From: Propionivibrio sp.
GTDB lineage: Bacteria; Pseudomonadota; Gammaproteobacteria; Burkholderiales; Rhodocyclaceae
Direction of reading: 5' to 3'
NCBI GenBank assembly: GCA_017990155.1
Contig: JAGNOM010000018.1
Coordinates: 1 to 17,204, forward strand
DNA: 17,204 nt
The notes below the pieces were generated by a model. It was given only the letters and a program-made list of their open reading frames with translations. It was not told the origin of the DNA and did no database searches. Position 1 is the first letter of the stretch. Every line of letters begins with the position of its first letter. Both the position numbers and the translations under genes were made by a program. Below are positions 15,550 through 17,204 of this stretch, piece by piece.

Positions 15550-15650
15550 GATGAGATCCTGCAGACGTGGCAATCCGGCATTGTACCAAGCCGACGCCAC
15601 CATTGACCGATCGGGATGAACCGGGCGGTGCGCTCCGCCCCGCCCCGGCG

Positions 15651-17204
15651 TCACGTCTTGGCTTGCTGTTCCGCCTTTTCCGAAGTTCCCACGATTCCTA
15701 CGCTTTCCACCTTGGGAGGCAGGAAAAAGTCCCGTGGATGCCGCCAGAGGTGGCGCAATACGGCGCCGGTGATCATGCGCCAGGGCGTGTCCGAGACCTG
15801 GCGCGAGCGCAGAGCGATGTTGAGTGCGAGTGCAAAGCTGACGGTCAGGTTAACGAAGCCGATCGTCGCGACACCGAGCGCCGCCCACAGCAGCAGCCAG
15901 TGGTTCGGTGCAAAGTCCGAGGCTGCGACGGCGATGCCGACAAAGGCCGACGAGAACGCCACATGGCGGATGTCGATCGGCAGGCCGAAGAGGACGCCGA
16001 AGATTGCGATGCCGCCGAGCAGGAAGCCGAAAATGAGATTGCCCGACAGTGCGCCGAGATTTTCGCCGATGTAATTTGAGACGCGCCGCATGCGGTATTC
16101 TCCGAACAGGCGCTTGGGCCACTTGAGTTGCAGGATGCGCTCGGGCACGCGGTTGTAGGCCGCGTAGTTGTCGAAGTAACCGTTGATCAGCCCGGCGAGG
16201 AACAGGCAGACGCCGGCGATTGCGGCGTAGAAGGCCGAGCCGCTGGCGACCAGGCTTTGCTCTTCGAGCAGGTGCGTGGCCTTATCCGCATCGACGAAGT
16301 GCTCGCCGGTGACGCTGAAGACAGCGTAGGCGATCAGCGCAGAGAGCGGAATGGCGAGGCCGACATTGCCGAGAATGGCGACGATCTGGCTGCGCACGGT
16401 GCGTGCGATCAGGCTCGTCAGCAGCTCGATGTCGCGCAGCTTGCCGCCGGACTGGCTGATCGTCGCGGCGATGGCATTGGCCGTCATCGCCGGCTGCTTG
16501 GTCGCGACCGTGCCGTGCAGGATATGGATCAGACAGAAGCCCAGGCCGTAGTTCAGGCAATAGATCAGGGCGGCGGAGAGCGGCGGCATCGATGCCTTGG
16601 ACAGCAGAATCTTGAAGCAGGCCATGAAGGCGATGACGAAGCCGCCGATCACCGCCGAACGCGCCATCGTCTTGTATTCGTTGCGGTTGTCGGTGATGTA
16701 GTGCTCGCCGTGGGCGCTGGCGTTGTCGGTGACGCGCAACGCGATCAACTGCGTATTGTTGCGCCAGTGACGGCGCAGGTTGTCGCGCTGGCATTCTTCG
16801 TGGATCAGGCGCGTGAAGGTGCGGACGATCGGCAGGTGGGCCGAGGCGCCGCCCGGGTCCTCGCGCAGCGCTTCCAGGATATCGATCAACTCCTCGCTGC
16901 GCTGGATCAGCTGTTGCAGGCGCTGCAGATGGTAGGTCAGGCGGATGCTGGTGCCGTCGCGGCCGGCGCGCTTGCGGATGCGTTCGATGACGCCCAGGCA
17001 CTGGTCGAACAGCACGCGCAGGTGCTTGTCGTCGCTGATGGCAGCGTCGGCGTTGCGCCATGAGCCCGGGTAGGCGTCGATGTAGGCGATCAGCTCCTCG
17101 TTTTGCGTGACAAAGGGCGAATCGTAGGTTTCGAGCGCGCGGTCGAGGCGCAGCAGCTCCGGTTCCATGCCGAAGGCGGCGATCCAGTACGAGAGGATGC
17201 GCAG
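15651..17204 (-). CDS. SpecificRecomb-family membrane protein, often named site-specific recombinase (5' end outside window)
   Basis: The frame is open from the right edge to a TGA at 15651-15653, giving 517 residues; the N terminus is missing. The first ~165 visible residues are helical and soluble. About seven hydrophobic membrane segments follow, for example IGGFVIAFMACFKILL, LIYCLNYGLGFCLIHIL, GLAIPLSALIAYAVFSV, IAGVCLFLAGLINGYFDNYAAYNRVP (the last part polar), and the pair near the C terminus. The pattern HILHGTVATKQPAMTANAIAATI and the RVPERI loop fit the SpecificRecomb (PF10136-type) family. Despite the common name, I see no tyrosine- or serine-recombinase catalytic residues. Its role is unknown. 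DUF2863 begins 101 bases downstream on the same strand. Confidence 0.82.
   Translation of the reverse strand: MRILSYWIAAFGMEPELLRLDRALETYDSPFVTQNEELIAYIDAYPGSWRNADAAISDDKHLRVLFDQCLGVIERIRKRAGRDGTSIRLTYHLQRLQQLIQRSEELIDILEALREDPGGASAHLPIVRTFTRLIHEECQRDNLRRHWRNNTQLIALRVTDNASAHGEHYITDNRNEYKTMARSAVIGGFVIAFMACFKILLSKASMPPLSAALIYCLNYGLGFCLIHILHGTVATKQPAMTANAIAATISQSGGKLRDIELLTSLIARTVRSQIVAILGNVGLAIPLSALIAYAVFSVTGEHFVDADKATHLLEEQSLVASGSAFYAAIAGVCLFLAGLINGYFDNYAAYNRVPERILQLKWPKRLFGEYRMRRVSNYIGENLGALSGNLIFGFLLGGIAIFGVLFGLPIDIRHVAFSSAFVGIAVAASDFAPNHWLLLWAALGVATIGFVNLTVSFALALNIALRSRQVSDTPWRMITGAVLRHLWRHPRDFFLPPKVESVGIVGTSEKAEQQAKT

Noticed and set aside
15621..15648. GC-rich hairpin between the SpecificRecomb gene and DUF2863
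   Set aside because: The stem needs a bulge and no T run follows on the minus strand, so it cannot be distinguished from local GC-rich sequence.
16128..17063. Plus-strand open frame of 311 codons
   Set aside because: Antisense to the SpecificRecomb-family gene; the sequence is Gly/Ala/Asp/Gln-rich without domain features.

Overview
The window looks like a core-genome segment of a high-GC betaproteobacterium, probably a Rhodocyclales-type organism (Azoarcus/Dechloromonas/Accumulibacter-like). I infer this from gene content, not from a database match: a DUF2863 protein and a SpecificRecomb-family membrane protein (both typical of betaproteobacteria), the order yciB-yciI-bolA-parvulin, a BioC/BioH-type biotin cluster, and a two-gene c-di-GMP/phosphorelay module. 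I see no tRNA, rRNA, CRISPR array, insertion sequence or prophage gene.

Layout. Plus strand: the last 15 codons of an unidentified gene (1-48), then a NUDIX ADP-sugar pyrophosphatase (65-640). A bidirectional terminator hairpin separates it from a convergent minus-strand operon, transcribed yciB, yciI, bolA, secreted parvulin (2749 down to 736). That operon is divergent from a plus-strand pair: a REC-HD-GYP response regulator (2887-3939) and a small Hpt protein (3974-4342). From 4382 to the right edge everything is on the minus strand. In order of transcription (right to left) the genes are: a SpecificRecomb-family membrane protein (cut by the window edge), DUF2863, bioA, a small SAM methyltransferase, an intergenic gap with an inverted pair of C/G-rich palindromes, bioF-bioH-bioC-bioD with overlapping ends, two tiny RR-x3-DRR proteins, glgX and serA.

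How the genes work together. BioC and BioH make the pimeloyl moiety: BioC methylates the malonyl thioester primer and BioH removes the methyl ester. BioF, BioA and BioD then convert pimeloyl-ACP to KAPA, DAPA and dethiobiotin. BioB, which finishes the pathway, is not in the window. bioA is separated from bioFHCD by a methyltransferase and the repeat, so the pathway may be read from two transcripts. The HD-GYP regulator keeps its phosphoacceptor and all expected metal ligands, so it should be an active c-di-GMP phosphodiesterase; the adjacent Hpt protein may act in its phosphorelay, but no histidine kinase is nearby. SerA (serine synthesis) and GlgX (glycogen debranching) appear to be stand-alone housekeeping genes.

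Nothing here is clearly a new multi-gene system. The best candidates for undescribed biology are the two adjacent small proteins at 7977-8177 and 8271-8483. Both carry two copies of an acidic-Arg-Arg motif at nearly identical spacing, and both have good ribosome-binding sites. Next is the inverted palindromic repeat with a GNRA-type hairpin at 12131-12290.
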